The notes under the pieces were generated by a model that was not told the DNA's origin, searched no databases, and saw only the letters and a list, made by a program, of their open reading frames with translations. From Rhodospirillaceae bacterium (GTDB lineage: Bacteria > Pseudomonadota > Alphaproteobacteria > CACIAM-22H2): a stretch of 64,000 nucleotides of DNA. Where the stretch lies: assembly GCA_022843945.1 (NCBI GenBank), contig JALHMR010000009.1, positions 62,001-126,000 on the forward strand, given 5' to 3'. Made by a program: the position numbers and the translations under genes. Of this stretch, positions 40,502-51,244 are shown piece after piece (within the stretch, counting starts at the first letter, position 1; the number at the start of each line of letters is the position of its first letter).

Positions 40502-41860
40502 GTGAGCGAAGAGATCATCGACTACGACCACCATGCCGCGGTCTTCGAGGACAGCCTCGTCACCAAGCTGCGCGGCAACGTGCCGAAGGAGAAATATCTC
40601 GAGCTCTGGGTGCCGGATGCCGATCCGGTCACCGGCGTGCTCAACATGATCGACGCCGCCTTCGAGGCGGGCCGCCGCTCGATCGCCATCCGCGTCAGCC
40701 AGAAGCTCATGCCCAAGGACCGCTGGGCACAGCTGCGCTCGCTGGGCCTGGCGCTCGGCGGTTTCGCGCTCGAGGATACCGGCGATGCCCTGATCGTCCG
40801 CGCCTCCGGCATCACGGCTTTCGAGGCACGGACCTCGGAGACCGCGCGGGACGCCGGCGCCAAGTCCCAGATCTGGGCCGGCGTGGTCGGCGCGCCGAAG
40901 CTTTCGGCGGACCAGAAATACGTTCAGGACCAGCTGACGACGCTGCAGGCGGCGCAAGCCGGCGGCAAGGAAGCCGTGGCCATCGATCTCGCCGCCGCGC
41001 CCAGCGCCTCGGCCGGCGACCGGCTCAAGGCGCGGATCGCCGAGTACGGCGCGGTCGCGGTCTCGGGCACGACGGCGACCGTGACCCTCGACCCGGCCTT
41101 GAAAACCGTTGCCGACTTGGCGCCGGCCTTCCGCCGCCGGGCCCTGGACGCCGCGCGCAAGATCCTGCGCGAGGGCGAGCCACGAGCGGGCAGCGACGAG
41201 ATCGTGATCGAGGCCGAGATCGACGGCGTGCATATGGCGGTTTCGGTCGAGACCGGCAAGCAGCGGATCATCCGCCAGGCCCGCCATCGTGGAGCCAGCA
41301 AGCCGTCGGAGCGGGCGGCGATCGATCTGTTCTGCGCCATCATGGAAGGCCTGCCCATCCAGGAAGCGGCGGAGCATGCCGGGGTGAAGCTGCTCGACGC
41401 GCTGCGCGAGAAGGGCTTCCCGCGCCCGGTCCGCGGCATCATGGGCTTCCGCAATACCGGGCCGGCGTTCAACCGCCCGGTGGAGCTGGCGCGCGCGATC
41501 TACCGGGCCTACGCCGGGAAGACCGGCTTCGAGCCGCCGATCAATTTCTTCGAGGCGCCGCCGTCGCAGGCCTGGATGCAGCTCTCCCGCGACGAGCAGG
41601 CCCGGCGTATCCAGGCCTGTCTGGCCGAATTCCTGCGCGGTATCGGGCGGCCGGAAGAGGACATGCAGCTCGAAAGCCTGCAGCTCAACACCAAGCGTTA
41701 TCCGGTGCGCGTCTTCATCCTCTACGCGAAGACGGTGGCCTACGGCGACAAGCCGCGGCTCATGATGGCCTTCGAGCGCCGCCTCAAGGACACGGTGGAA
41801 CTGCGACTGCAGGTCTATAACCAGGAGATGGCCGACAAGAGCCCGCTGCGGCGGCTCTAG
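40502..41860 (+). CDS. Uncharacterised 452-residue protein
   Basis: I do not recognise this protein. It starts with GTG at 40502, 23 bases after the methyltransferase. The N-terminal 150 residues contain short alpha/beta stretches (LELWVPDADPVTGVLNMID). The middle region (about 230-310) has EIVIEAEIDGVHMAVSVETGK and a helical IDLFCAIMEGLPIQEAAEH, faintly recalling the NifU/SufE fold, but the Cys ligands of iron-sulfur scaffolds are absent. There is no signal peptide or membrane helix. The C-terminal part (about 370-440) has QLESLQLNTKRYPVRVFILYAKT. Its position at the end of the island unit suggests a role with the sugar genes, without proof. Confidence 0.7.
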   Translation: MSEEIIDYDHHAAVFEDSLVTKLRGNVPKEKYLELWVPDADPVTGVLNMIDAAFEAGRRSIAIRVSQKLMPKDRWAQLRSLGLALGGFALEDTGDALIVRASGITAFEARTSETARDAGAKSQIWAGVVGAPKLSADQKYVQDQLTTLQAAQAGGKEAVAIDLAAAPSASAGDRLKARIAEYGAVAVSGTTATVTLDPALKTVADLAPAFRRRALDAARKILREGEPRAGSDEIVIEAEIDGVHMAVSVETGKQRIIRQARHRGASKPSERAAIDLFCAIMEGLPIQEAAEHAGVKLLDALREKGFPRPVRGIMGFRNTGPAFNRPVELARAIYRAYAGKTGFEPPINFFEAPPSQAWMQLSRDEQARRIQACLAEFLRGIGRPEEDMQLESLQLNTKRYPVRVFILYAKTVAYGDKPRLMMAFERRLKDTVELRLQVYNQEMADKSPLRRL

Positions 41861-41888
41861 CCTCGAATCCCCGGCCGCATTTTCCGTG

Positions 41889-41917
41889 TTGCGCTGCAAC
41901 AAAATGAGCGGTAGGCT
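41889..41917 (+). promoter_or_regulatory. Candidate promoter of the dusB-ntr operon
   Basis: TTGCGC (41889-41894) and TAGGCT (41912-41917) are 17 bases apart, 27 bases before the dusB ATG. The -35 lies in the inverted repeat TTGC-GCT-GCAA (41889-41899). No sigma-54 promoter (GG-N10-GC with consensus flanks) is seen. This 83-base gap is the right edge of the accessory island. Confidence 0.4.
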
Positions 41918-41943
41918 TTCCGCCTAAAGATTGTTCATTAATC

Positions 41944-42957
41944 ATGATTGCACAAAAATTAGGCATTCAGGTCGGGCCCGTTCCGCTGGCCGGTAACGTC
42001 ATCCTGGCTCCGATGTCCGGGGTCACGGATATGCCGTTCCGCCGCCTGGTGAAGCGCATGGGGGCCGGCTTGGTGGTTTCCGAGATGATCGCCAGCCAGG
42101 CGATGGTCCGGGAGAACCGCCAGACCCTGCTGATGATCAAGAACACGCCGGAGGAGTTCCCGATGGCGGTTCAGCTCGCCGGCTGCGAGCCGGAGGTCAT
42201 GGCCGAGGCCGCCCGCCTCAACGAGGACCGGGGCGCCGCGATCATCGACATCAATTTCGGCTGCCCGGTGAAGAAGGTGGTCAATGGCCATGCCGGCTCG
42301 GCGCTGATGCGCGACGAGATCCAGGCCGCGCGCATCCTCGAGGCCACCGTCAAGGCGGTGAAGCTGCCGGTGACCCTCAAAATGCGCATGGGCTGGGACC
42401 ATTCCAGCCTGAATGCTCCGCGGTTGGCCAAGATCGCGGAGGAGTGCGGCATCCGCATGATCACCGTGCATGGCCGCACGCGGTGCCAGTTCTACGACGG
42501 GACGGCCAACTGGGCCTTCGTGCGCCAGGTCAAGGAAGCGGTCTCGCTGCCGGTGATCTGCAACGGCGATATCACGACCTTCGAGGCGGCGCGCGAGGCG
42601 CTCGACGCCTCGGGAGCCGACGGCATCATGATCGGCCGCGGCGCCTACGGGCGGCCGTGGTTCCCGCAGCAGGTCATGCATTTCCTGGCCACCGGCGAGA
42701 AGCTGCCTGATCCGCCGGCGGCCGAGCGCCTGGCCATCATCCTCGAGCATTACGACGCCATGCTCTCGCATTACGGTCGCGAGCCGGGCCTGCGCATGGC
42801 GCGCAAGCATCTCGGCTGGTACGCCAAGGGCTTCCCTGGGGCGGCCGAATTCCGGGGCAATGTCGTGCGGCTGACCGATCCCGCTGCAGTACGCGAAGCG
42901 CTGCGCGCCGCCTGGGCCCCGGTCATCGAGGCCGACAGCCTGAAGGTGGCCGCCTGA
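41944..42957 (+). CDS. dusB: tRNA-dihydrouridine synthase B
   Basis: A 337-residue FMN enzyme that reduces uridine to dihydrouridine in tRNA. The TIM barrel begins [14 protein letters not shown], then [28 protein letters not shown] (with the catalytic Cys of the GCP motif), TVHGRTR and [13 protein letters not shown]. In alphaproteobacteria this gene (formerly nifR3) leads the ntrBC operon. Its stop shares a base with the ntrB start (TGATG), so the two are translationally coupled. Confidence 0.95.
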   Translation: MIAQKLGIQVGPVPLAGNVILAPMSGVTDMPFRRLVKRMGAGLVVSEMIASQAMVRENRQTLLMIKNTPEEFPMAVQLAGCEPEVMAEAARLNEDRGAAIIDINFGCPVKKVVNGHAGSALMRDEIQAARILEATVKAVKLPVTLKMRMGWDHSSLNAPRLAKIAEECGIRMITVHGRTRCQFYDGTANWAFVRQVKEAVSLPVICNGDITTFEAAREALDASGADGIMIGRGAYGRPWFPQQVMHFLATGEKLPDPPAAERLAIILEHYDAMLSHYGREPGLRMARKHLGWYAKGFPGAAEFRGNVVRLTDPAAVREALRAAWAPVIEADSLKVAA

Positions 42958-44078
42958 TGGCTGGTCCCGCGGTCGTGAGCCAGGTGCGGCGGCTGCGGCC
43001 GCAGACCGATATGACGGCGGTGCTGGCGGCTCTGCCGGATGCCGTGCTGCTCGTGGCGCCGGACAATTCAATCGTTTACGTCAACCCGGCGGCCGAGACC
43101 TTCTTCGCGGCCGGCGCGCCTGTCCTGTGCGGCGCCCAGGTCACCGAGCTGGTGCCCGAGGACAGCCCGGTGGCGGCCATCCTCGCCCAGGTCCGCCGCT
43201 CCGGGGCTAGCGTTTCCGAGGAGGAAGTGGCGATCGAGAATCCGCGTATCGGCGCCCATATCGTGACGCTGCAGGCAGCGCCGGTCTCGGATATCGGCAA
43301 TACCATCATCCTGAGCATTCACGAGCGCTCCATCGCCCACAAGATCGACCGCCAGCTGGTGCATCGGGGTGCCGCGCGCTCGGTCACCGCCATGGCGGCG
43401 ATGCTGGCCCACGAGGTTAAGAACCCGCTCTCCGGCATCCGCGGCGCCGCCCAGCTGCTCGAAGGCTCGGTATCCAGCGCCAAGGACCGCGAGCTGACGC
43501 GCCTGATCTGCGACGAGGCCGACCGCATCGTGAAGCTGGTGGACCGCATGGAGGTGTTCTCGGACGCGCGCCCGATCGAGCGCCAGGCGGTCAACATCCA
43601 CCAGGTGCTGGAGCACGTCCGGCTGGTCGCCCAGAACGGCTTTGCCCGGCACGTAAAGTTTGACGAAAACTACGATCCTTCGCTGCCCCCGGTCCTCGGC
43701 AACCGCGACCAACTCGTCCAGGTTTTCCTTAACCTGGTGAAGAACGCCGCCGAGGCGGTGCCCGAGCAGGGCGGGGAAATCGTCATCTCCACGGCTTACC
43801 GGCACGGGATTCGCATGGCGATCCCGGGCAGCGAGGCACGCTTGAAGTTGCCACTCGTGGTGGGCATTCAGGACAACGGGGCGGGGATTCCGGAGGATAT
43901 CCGGGCTCACCTCTTCGACCCTTTTGTCACGTCCAAAATCAACGGAACCGGCCTGGGTCTTGCATTGGTGGCCAAGATCATTGGCGATCATGGCGGTGTC
44001 ATAGAATTTGACAGCCAGCCACGCCGAACGATCTTCCGCGTAATGCTCCCTATCGATGAAGGAGGGGAGCAGGGGTAG
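42957..44078 (+). CDS. ntrB: Nitrogen-regulation sensor histidine kinase/phosphatase NtrB
   Basis: A 373-residue cytosolic sensor kinase. An N-terminal PAS domain (about 20-125) is followed by the H-box [18 protein letters not shown], the N-box [10 protein letters not shown], and ATP motifs [10 protein letters not shown] and GTGLGLAL. It phosphorylates and dephosphorylates NtrC under control of the PII protein GlnB. There is no membrane segment. Directly followed by ntrC. Confidence 0.95.
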   Translation: MAGPAVVSQVRRLRPQTDMTAVLAALPDAVLLVAPDNSIVYVNPAAETFFAAGAPVLCGAQVTELVPEDSPVAAILAQVRRSGASVSEEEVAIENPRIGAHIVTLQAAPVSDIGNTIILSIHERSIAHKIDRQLVHRGAARSVTAMAAMLAHEVKNPLSGIRGAAQLLEGSVSSAKDRELTRLICDEADRIVKLVDRMEVFSDARPIERQAVNIHQVLEHVRLVAQNGFARHVKFDENYDPSLPPVLGNRDQLVQVFLNLVKNAAEAVPEQGGEIVISTAYRHGIRMAIPGSEARLKLPLVVGIQDNGAGIPEDIRAHLFDPFVTSKINGTGLGLALVAKIIGDHGGVIEFDSQPRRTIFRVMLPIDEGGEQG

Positions 44079-44084
44079 TGCAAC

Positions 44085-45533
<1,449 letters not shown>

Positions 45534-45607
45534 GCCGCGTCGAGGGTTGGCTTGGGCTGGGTGCCAATCGACCTCGACGAAGGGCCAACAACCAACCGCA
45601 GAATGGG

Positions 45608-47893
45608 ATGACCGCCGAGACAGCGGCTTTTCGCGCCTCTTGGACACGCCGCCTGCTCGACTGGGCCCATCAAGCCGGTCTGTCGCGCAAGCTCGCGGTC
45701 GCGCTTGCCGTGGCGGCGGTCGCTTCCGGCGTGGTCACCTATGCGGTGATCACCGACCAGGGGTTCACGCCGAACCCCCGCACGGTCCTTTTCCTCCAGC
45801 TGCTCAATCTCATCCTGCTGCTGCTCCTGGGCGCGGTCGTCGCCCGGCGCATCGTCCTGCTCTGGGCCGAACGCCGTCGCGGCCTGGCCGGCTCGAAGCT
45901 GCATGTCCAGCTCGTCGTCCTGTTCAGCGCGGTGGCGGTGGCCCCGGCCATCGTCATGGCCGTGTTCTCGGCGCTGTTCTTCAACCTCGGCATCGAGGCC
46001 TGGTTCAGCGAGCGCACGCGCGTCGCCGTGCGCGAGTCATTGGTCGTGGCCAACGCCTATCTCGAGGAGCACCGCAACCTGATCCGCGGCGATATCCTCG
46101 CCATGGCCGCGGACCTCAATCGCGAGGCGGCGACGGTCGCCAACAGCCAGCGGGCCTTCCAGCAGCTGGTCAACACCCAGGCCCTGCTGCGCTCGCTGCC
46201 CGAGGCGGTCGTCTTCGATCCCCAGGGGCGCATCTACGCCAGCGTCAACCTGACGCAGGTGCCGCAATCAGGCGTCGTGCCGCGTTGGGCGATGGAACGG
46301 GCGCATGACGGGCAACTCGTGCTGTTCAGCCCCGATGCCGAAGAGAGCGATCGTGAAGGGCTGGGCGCCAGCGACCGCGTGCGCGCCATCCTGCGGCTTG
46401 AAGATTTCGACAATGTGTACTTGATGGTCGGCCGCGTGGTCGATCCCAAGGTCGCCGGCCACCTGGATCGCACCAGGCAGGCCGTTGAGGCGTACGAGAC
46501 CGTGGAAGGGCGGCGCTCGGGTCTGCAGATCACCTTTGCCCTGATGTTCGTGGTCGTCGCCTTGCTGCTGCTGTTCGCTGCGGTCTGGGTCGGTCTGGTG
46601 CTGGCCACGCGCCTGGCCCGGCCGATCGCCGAGCTCATCGGCGCCGCCGAGAAAGTCCGCTCGGGCGATCTGGCGGCGCGCGTGCCCGAGCAGGCGGCGG
46701 CCAACGAGATGGGCTCGCTGAGCCGCGCCTTTAACCGCATGACCAGCCAGCTCGAAGGACAGCGCCGCGAACTTGTCGAAGCCAATCGTCAGCTCGACGA
46801 TCGCCGGCGCTTCACCGAAGCGGTGCTGTCGGGAGTGTCTTCCGGCGTCATCGGCCTCGACGAAAGCGGTCGCATCAACCTGCCCAACCGCACGGCCTCG
46901 ATGCTCCTGGGCGCGACGATGGACCGCCTGATCGGCGCCGATTTCAGTGAACTCGTGCCGGAAATGGCTGCGCTGCTCGATGCCGCGCGGGCCAATCCCG
47001 ACCGTCCGGTGGAAGGGCAGGTGTCGCTGCTGCGCGACGGGCGCCGCCGTACGCTCCTGGTGCGTATCGCGACCCAGCTGCTCGAGCACGGCGCGCGTGG
47101 CTACGTCGTCACCTTCGACGACATCTCCGAGCTCGAAGCGGCGCAGCGCAAGGCCGCCTGGTCGGACGTGGCGCGGCGCATCGCCCACGAGATCAAGAAC
47201 CCGCTGACGCCGATCCAGCTCTCGGCCGAGCGGCTCAAGCGCAAATACATGAGCGAGATCAAGAGCGACCCGGAGACGTTCCGCATCTGCACCGAGACCA
47301 TCGTGCGCCAGGTCGGCGATATCGGCCGCATGGTCGACGAGTTCTCTTCCTTCGCCCGCATGCCGGCCCCCCAGATCCGCGAGGAGGACCTGGGCGAGCT
47401 GGTGCGCCAGACGGTCTTCCTGCAGCGCAACGCCCGCCACGAGATCAGCTTCGAGATGAAGCTGCCGGAGCAGCCGGTGCGGATCAGCCTCGATCCCCGG
47501 CAGATCGGCCAGGCGCTGACGAATTTGCTGCAGAATGCGATCGATGCCATCGAGGGACGCGAGCCGCCGGCCGACGGGACAGCGCTGCCGCGGGGCGAGG
47601 TTATGGCGCGTCTGGAAGTCATCGACGGCCGGCCGGTGGTCGCGGTAGAGGACAACGGCCGCGGTCTGCCCAAGGATAATCGCGAGCGGCTGACCGAGCC
47701 CTACGTGACGACCCGGACAAAGGGAACCGGACTTGGGCTGGCGATCGTTAAGAAAATCATGGAAGATCACCACGGGGAACTGGTTCTCGAGGATCGTCCG
47801 GGCGGCGGGACACGCGTCAGCCTGGTTTTTGCACCGGCGGATGGGGCCGCCGACACGCCAACGTTGAGTAGGGCCGCCGCGCATGGCGCATGA
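45608..47893 (+). CDS. ntrY: Membrane-bound sensor histidine kinase NtrY
   Basis: A 761-residue multidomain kinase. Three or four transmembrane helices lie in residues 28-110 and another near 305-330, bracketing a periplasmic region. Then come a HAMP domain (LARPIAELIGAAEKVRSGDLAA), a PAS domain, the H-box RRIAHEIKNPLTPIQLSAE, the N-box TNLLQNAIDAIEG and the ATP motifs DNGRGLPKD and GTGLGLAI. It pairs with NtrX in nitrogen, redox and envelope regulation in alphaproteobacteria. Its end overlaps ntrX by 11 bases. Confidence 0.93.
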   Translation: MTAETAAFRASWTRRLLDWAHQAGLSRKLAVALAVAAVASGVVTYAVITDQGFTPNPRTVLFLQLLNLILLLLLGAVVARRIVLLWAERRRGLAGSKLHVQLVVLFSAVAVAPAIVMAVFSALFFNLGIEAWFSERTRVAVRESLVVANAYLEEHRNLIRGDILAMAADLNREAATVANSQRAFQQLVNTQALLRSLPEAVVFDPQGRIYASVNLTQVPQSGVVPRWAMERAHDGQLVLFSPDAEESDREGLGASDRVRAILRLEDFDNVYLMVGRVVDPKVAGHLDRTRQAVEAYETVEGRRSGLQITFALMFVVVALLLLFAAVWVGLVLATRLARPIAELIGAAEKVRSGDLAARVPEQAAANEMGSLSRAFNRMTSQLEGQRRELVEANRQLDDRRRFTEAVLSGVSSGVIGLDESGRINLPNRTASMLLGATMDRLIGADFSELVPEMAALLDAARANPDRPVEGQVSLLRDGRRRTLLVRIATQLLEHGARGYVVTFDDISELEAAQRKAAWSDVARRIAHEIKNPLTPIQLSAERLKRKYMSEIKSDPETFRICTETIVRQVGDIGRMVDEFSSFARMPAPQIREEDLGELVRQTVFLQRNARHEISFEMKLPEQPVRISLDPRQIGQALTNLLQNAIDAIEGREPPADGTALPRGEVMARLEVIDGRPVVAVEDNGRGLPKDNRERLTEPYVTTRTKGTGLGLAIVKKIMEDHHGELVLEDRPGGGTRVSLVFAPADGAADTPTLSRAAAHGA

Positions 47894-49289
47894 CATCCTG
47901 ATCGTCGATGACGAAGCCGATATTCGGATGCTGATCAGCGGTATCCTGGAGGACGACGGCCATCAGACGCGGGCGGCGGCGGATTCGACGGCGACGGTCG
48001 AGGCCATCCGCACGCGCCGGCCCAGCCTGGTGATCCTCGATATCTGGCTGCAGGGCAGCCCGATGGACGGGCTGGAGACGCTCGACGTCATCAAGCGTGA
48101 CCATCCGGATCTGCCGGTCGTCGTGATCAGCGGCCACGGCAACATCGAGACGGCCGTCTCCTCGATCAAGCGCGGCGCCTACGATTTCATCGAGAAGCCC
48201 TTCAAGGCCGACCGGCTGCTGCTGGTGGTCGAGCGCGCCATCGAGGCGGCGCGGCTGCGCCGCGAGAACGAAGAGCTCAAGCTGCGGGCCGGTGGGCCGG
48301 TCGAGCTGGTTGGTGCCTCGGCCCTGATCCACACCGTGCGCCAGGCGATCGACAAGGTGGCGCCGACAGGCAGCCGCGTGCTGATCACGGGGCTTGCCGG
48401 CACCGGCAAGGAGGTCGTGGCGCGCCTGATCCATGCCCGCTCGCGCCGCGCCGATGCGCCCTTCGTGGTTTTGAACTGCGCCAGCATGCGGCCCGAGCGC
48501 ATGGAACCGGAGCTGTTCGGCATCGAGGCCGGTGTCGACGGGGCGGACAGCCCGCCCAAGATCGGCACCTTCGAGCAGGCGCATGCCGGCACGCTGTTCC
48601 TCGACGAGGTCGCCGACATGCCGCTGGAGACCCAGGGCAAGATCGTGCGTGTCCTGCAGGAGCAGACCTTCGAGCGGGTCGGCGGCCGCCAGCGCGTCTC
48701 GGTCGATGTCCGGGTGATCGCCTCGACCAACCGCGACCTCATGGCCGCGATGTCGGCGGGCCGCTTCCGCGAGGATCTCTACTACCGCCTCAACGTCGTG
48801 CCGGTGCGCGTGCCGGCGTTGCGCGATCGGCGCGAGGATATTCCGCTGCTCGCCGCGTATTTCATGGACCGCGCCGCGGCCTCGGCCGGGCTGCCGGCCC
48901 GCATCCTCAGCGAGGACGCGATCGCCGCCCTCCAGGCCTATGAATGGCCGGGCAATGTGCGCGAGCTGCGCAACGTCATCGAGCGCCTGCTGATCCTGGC
49001 GCCCGGCGATCCGACGCAGCCGATCCGCGCCGACATGCTGCCGCCCGAGCTCGGCACGGTGGTGCCGGCCACGCTCAAGGGCGACCGTAGCGCCGAGATC
49101 ATGGCGCTGCCGCTGCGCGAGGCGCGCGAGCTGTTCGAACGTCAGTACCTGCTGGCCCAGGTCACGCGCTTCGGCGGCAACATCTCGCGCACCGCGGCCT
49201 TCGTCGGCATGGAGCGCTCGGCGCTCCACCGCAAACTCAAGATGCTCGGCGTCCACGGCAGCGAACGCGCCTCGACGCTTGATTCCTGA
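47883..49289 (+). CDS. ntrX: Response regulator NtrX with degenerate sigma-54 contact loop
   Basis: A 468-residue NtrC-family regulator. The receiver has VDDEADI and LVILDIWLQG. The AAA+ domain has Walker A GLAGTGKEVVARL and Walker B GTLFLDEVADMP. At the place of GAFTGA it reads GIEAGVDGADSPPK, so the sigma-54-contacting motif is missing. The C-terminal Fis-type helix-turn-helix (NISRTAAFVGMERSALHRKL) is intact. It may therefore regulate sigma-70 promoters, as suggested for other alphaproteobacterial NtrX proteins. Confidence 0.92.
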   Translation: MAHDILIVDDEADIRMLISGILEDDGHQTRAAADSTATVEAIRTRRPSLVILDIWLQGSPMDGLETLDVIKRDHPDLPVVVISGHGNIETAVSSIKRGAYDFIEKPFKADRLLLVVERAIEAARLRRENEELKLRAGGPVELVGASALIHTVRQAIDKVAPTGSRVLITGLAGTGKEVVARLIHARSRRADAPFVVLNCASMRPERMEPELFGIEAGVDGADSPPKIGTFEQAHAGTLFLDEVADMPLETQGKIVRVLQEQTFERVGGRQRVSVDVRVIASTNRDLMAAMSAGRFREDLYYRLNVVPVRVPALRDRREDIPLLAAYFMDRAAASAGLPARILSEDAIAALQAYEWPGNVRELRNVIERLLILAPGDPTQPIRADMLPPELGTVVPATLKGDRSAEIMALPLREARELFERQYLLAQVTRFGGNISRTAAFVGMERSALHRKLKMLGVHGSERASTLDS

Positions 49290-49307
49290 TCCCGGGGGAG
49301 TTGCACG

Positions 49308-50168
49308 ATGTCCCGCGTCGCTTACGTCAACGGCCGCTATGTCCCGCATAGCGAGGCCCGGGTGCATATCGATGACCGCGGCTACCAGTTCGCCGACGGC
49401 GTTTACGAGGTCGTCGCCATCGTCGGCCAGCGCTTCGTCGACGAGGCGCCGCATCTCGACCGGCTGGAGCGCTCGCTCAAGGAGCTGCGTATGACCATGC
49501 CAATGTCGCGCCGTTCATTGGAACTCGTGCTTCGTGAGCTGGTGCGCCGCAACCGGGTGCGCAACGGCATCGTCTACATGCAGATGTCGCGCGCCGTGGC
49601 GCCGCGCGACCACCCGTTCCCCAAGCTGGCCAAGACCCAGGTCGTGGCCTGGGCGCGCAACAGCAAGCCGGCCCCCGCCTCGGTCGCCGAGGACGGGGTG
49701 AAGGCGATCACCATGCCCGACATCCGCTGGGGCCGCTGCGACATCAAGTCGACGGCGCTGCTGCCCAACGTGCTGGCCAAGCAGCTGGCGCGCGAGGCCG
49801 GGGCCTACGAGGCCTGGCTGGTCGACGAGGACGGCAACGTTACCGAGGGCAGCTCCAGCAATGCCTGGATCGTCACCTCGAAAGGCGAGCTGGTGACGCG
49901 CTCCACCGACGAGGCGATCCTGGCCGGCGTCACAAGGCGCACCGTGCACGAGCTGGCGAAGGAGGAGGGACTGCGTCTCGTCGAGCGCAAGTTCTCGCTC
50001 GCCGAGGCCAAGGGTGCGCGCGAGGCTTTCGTCACCTCGGCTTCGTCGCCGGTGGTGCCCGTGACCCAGATCGACGAGCAGGTGATCGGCAACGGCAAAC
50101 CCGGGTCCACGACGCTCAAGCTGCGCGAGCGCTACCTGCGTTACATGGTGGAGGCAGGCGTCGCTTGA
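49308..50168 (+). CDS. dat: D-amino-acid transaminase (class IV PLP enzyme)
   Basis: A 286-residue fold-type IV aminotransferase. The PLP lysine is in CDIKSTALLPNVLAK; the N-terminal YVNGRYVPHSEARVHIDDRGYQFADGVYE and the phosphate-binding TEGSSSNAW are diagnostic. It converts D-alanine and 2-oxoglutarate to D-glutamate and pyruvate, feeding peptidoglycan precursors. dat next to the ntr and hfq genes is a common alphaproteobacterial arrangement. It overlaps the HAD gene that follows. Confidence 0.9.
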   Translation: MSRVAYVNGRYVPHSEARVHIDDRGYQFADGVYEVVAIVGQRFVDEAPHLDRLERSLKELRMTMPMSRRSLELVLRELVRRNRVRNGIVYMQMSRAVAPRDHPFPKLAKTQVVAWARNSKPAPASVAEDGVKAITMPDIRWGRCDIKSTALLPNVLAKQLAREAGAYEAWLVDEDGNVTEGSSSNAWIVTSKGELVTRSTDEAILAGVTRRTVHELAKEEGLRLVERKFSLAEAKGAREAFVTSASSPVVPVTQIDEQVIGNGKPGSTTLKLRERYLRYMVEAGVA

Positions 50169-50830
50169 CCCTTCCCGCCGGCGTCGCCCGACCGCGCGCC
50201 ATCATCTTCGACTGGGACAACACGCTGGTCGACAACTGGGGCGCGATCTGCGCCGCCCTCAATGCGACCTTCCGGGCCTTCGGCAAGCCGGCCTGGACGC
50301 TGGAGGAGACCAAGGCGCGCGTGCGCCAGAGCCTGCGCGACAGCTTCCCCGGCATGTTCGGCGAACGCTGGCAGGAGGCGCGCGATATCTTCTACCGGCA
50401 TTTCGGCACCGATCACCTGACGACGCTCGAGGCCTTGCCGGGCGCCGCGGAGCTCCTGGCCGAGCTCGCCCGCGCCGGTTTCTATCTCGGCGTGGTCAGC
50501 AACAAGAACGGCACGGCGCTGCGCCGCGAGGCCGATCACCTCGGCTGGAGCAAGTACTTCGGCAAGGTCGTGGGTGCCACCGACGCCAAGCGCGACAAGC
50601 CCGCGCCCGATCCCGTGATTATGGCGCTGGAGCCGGCCGCCCTCTCGGCGGAGAGCACGGTATGGTTCGTGGGCGACACCGGGATCGACATGGAATGCGC
50701 CTATGCCGCCGGCTGCGTGCCGGTCCTGGTCACCCCAAAGGAGATTGATTTCAGCGAGTTCCAGGCCTTTCCGCCGAAAATCGCGGTGCCTGATCTAAAG
50801 CGGCTTGGAGTGCTGCTGCGGCCCCTGTAA
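50165..50830 (+). CDS. HAD-family phosphatase (phosphoglycolate-phosphatase-like)
   Basis: A 221-residue HAD hydrolase. Motif I is FDWDNTLVDNW, motif II is VVSNKNG, motif III is the Lys of AKRDKPAPDP and motif IV is GDTGIDMECA. Its helical cap (about 20-95) is of the Gph/beta-phosphoglucomutase type. TTG at 50165 was chosen: its TTGA overlap with the dat stop fits coupling, and no ATG or GTG lies near the fold start. Substrate unknown. Confidence 0.8.
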   Translation: MTLPAGVARPRAIIFDWDNTLVDNWGAICAALNATFRAFGKPAWTLEETKARVRQSLRDSFPGMFGERWQEARDIFYRHFGTDHLTTLEALPGAAELLAELARAGFYLGVVSNKNGTALRREADHLGWSKYFGKVVGATDAKRDKPAPDPVIMALEPAALSAESTVWFVGDTGIDMECAYAAGCVPVLVTPKEIDFSEFQAFPPKIAVPDLKRLGVLLRPL

Positions 50831-50842
50831 ATTAATCCCCGG

Positions 50843-50862
50843 CGCCCCAAATATGAGGGGCG
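50843..50862 (+). other. Hairpin in the hfq leader
   Basis: CGCCCC (50843-50848) pairs with GGGGCG (50857-50862) around an eight-base loop. A second smaller stem, GAGCC/GGGCTC-like, follows in the same leader. The 120-base gap before hfq could hold the 5' untranslated region in which these might act in control. There is no U-run. Confidence 0.35.
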
Positions 50863-50952
50863 TCGCAGCGGCAGCGGTTTAGTCGCGATGGGTCCCGTCG
50901 AAGGGGCCGTCTCGAGCCTGAAATCGGGCTCCAACACAAAAGGATAAGAGCG

Positions 50953-51201
50953 ATGACGGAAAAATCCCAGAATGTGCAGGATGTGTTTCTCAACCACATC
51001 CGCAAGAACAAGACCCCGGTCACCATCTTCCTGGTTAACGGCGTGAAGCTGCAGGGCATCGTGACCTGGTTCGACAATTTCTCCGTACTTCTCCGTCGCG
51101 ACGGGCATTCGCAGCTCGTCTACAAGCACGCGATCTCGACCGTGATGCCGAGCGGTCCGATCCAGCTGTTCGAAGGCGACAAGGAAGGCACAGACGGCTG
51201 A
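50953..51201 (+). CDS. hfq: RNA-binding protein Hfq
   Basis: A protein of 82 residues, the usual length. The Sm1 motif includes [22 protein letters not shown] and Sm2 includes [10 protein letters not shown]. It forms a hexameric ring that pairs small RNAs with mRNAs. AAAAGGATAAGAGCG before the ATG supplies the ribosome-binding site. hflX follows as in most proteobacteria. Confidence 0.97.
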   Translation: MTEKSQNVQDVFLNHIRKNKTPVTIFLVNGVKLQGIVTWFDNFSVLLRRDGHSQLVYKHAISTVMPSGPIQLFEGDKEGTDG

Positions 51202-51244
51202 GACAAGAAACCCGGGCGAGGGGGCGCGCGTCGCACGGCGGCGC

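Noticed and set aside
41861-41943. A sigma-54 promoter or NtrC site before dusB
   Set aside because: No GG-N10-GC element with good flanks and no GCAC-N5-GTGC-type repeats are found here.
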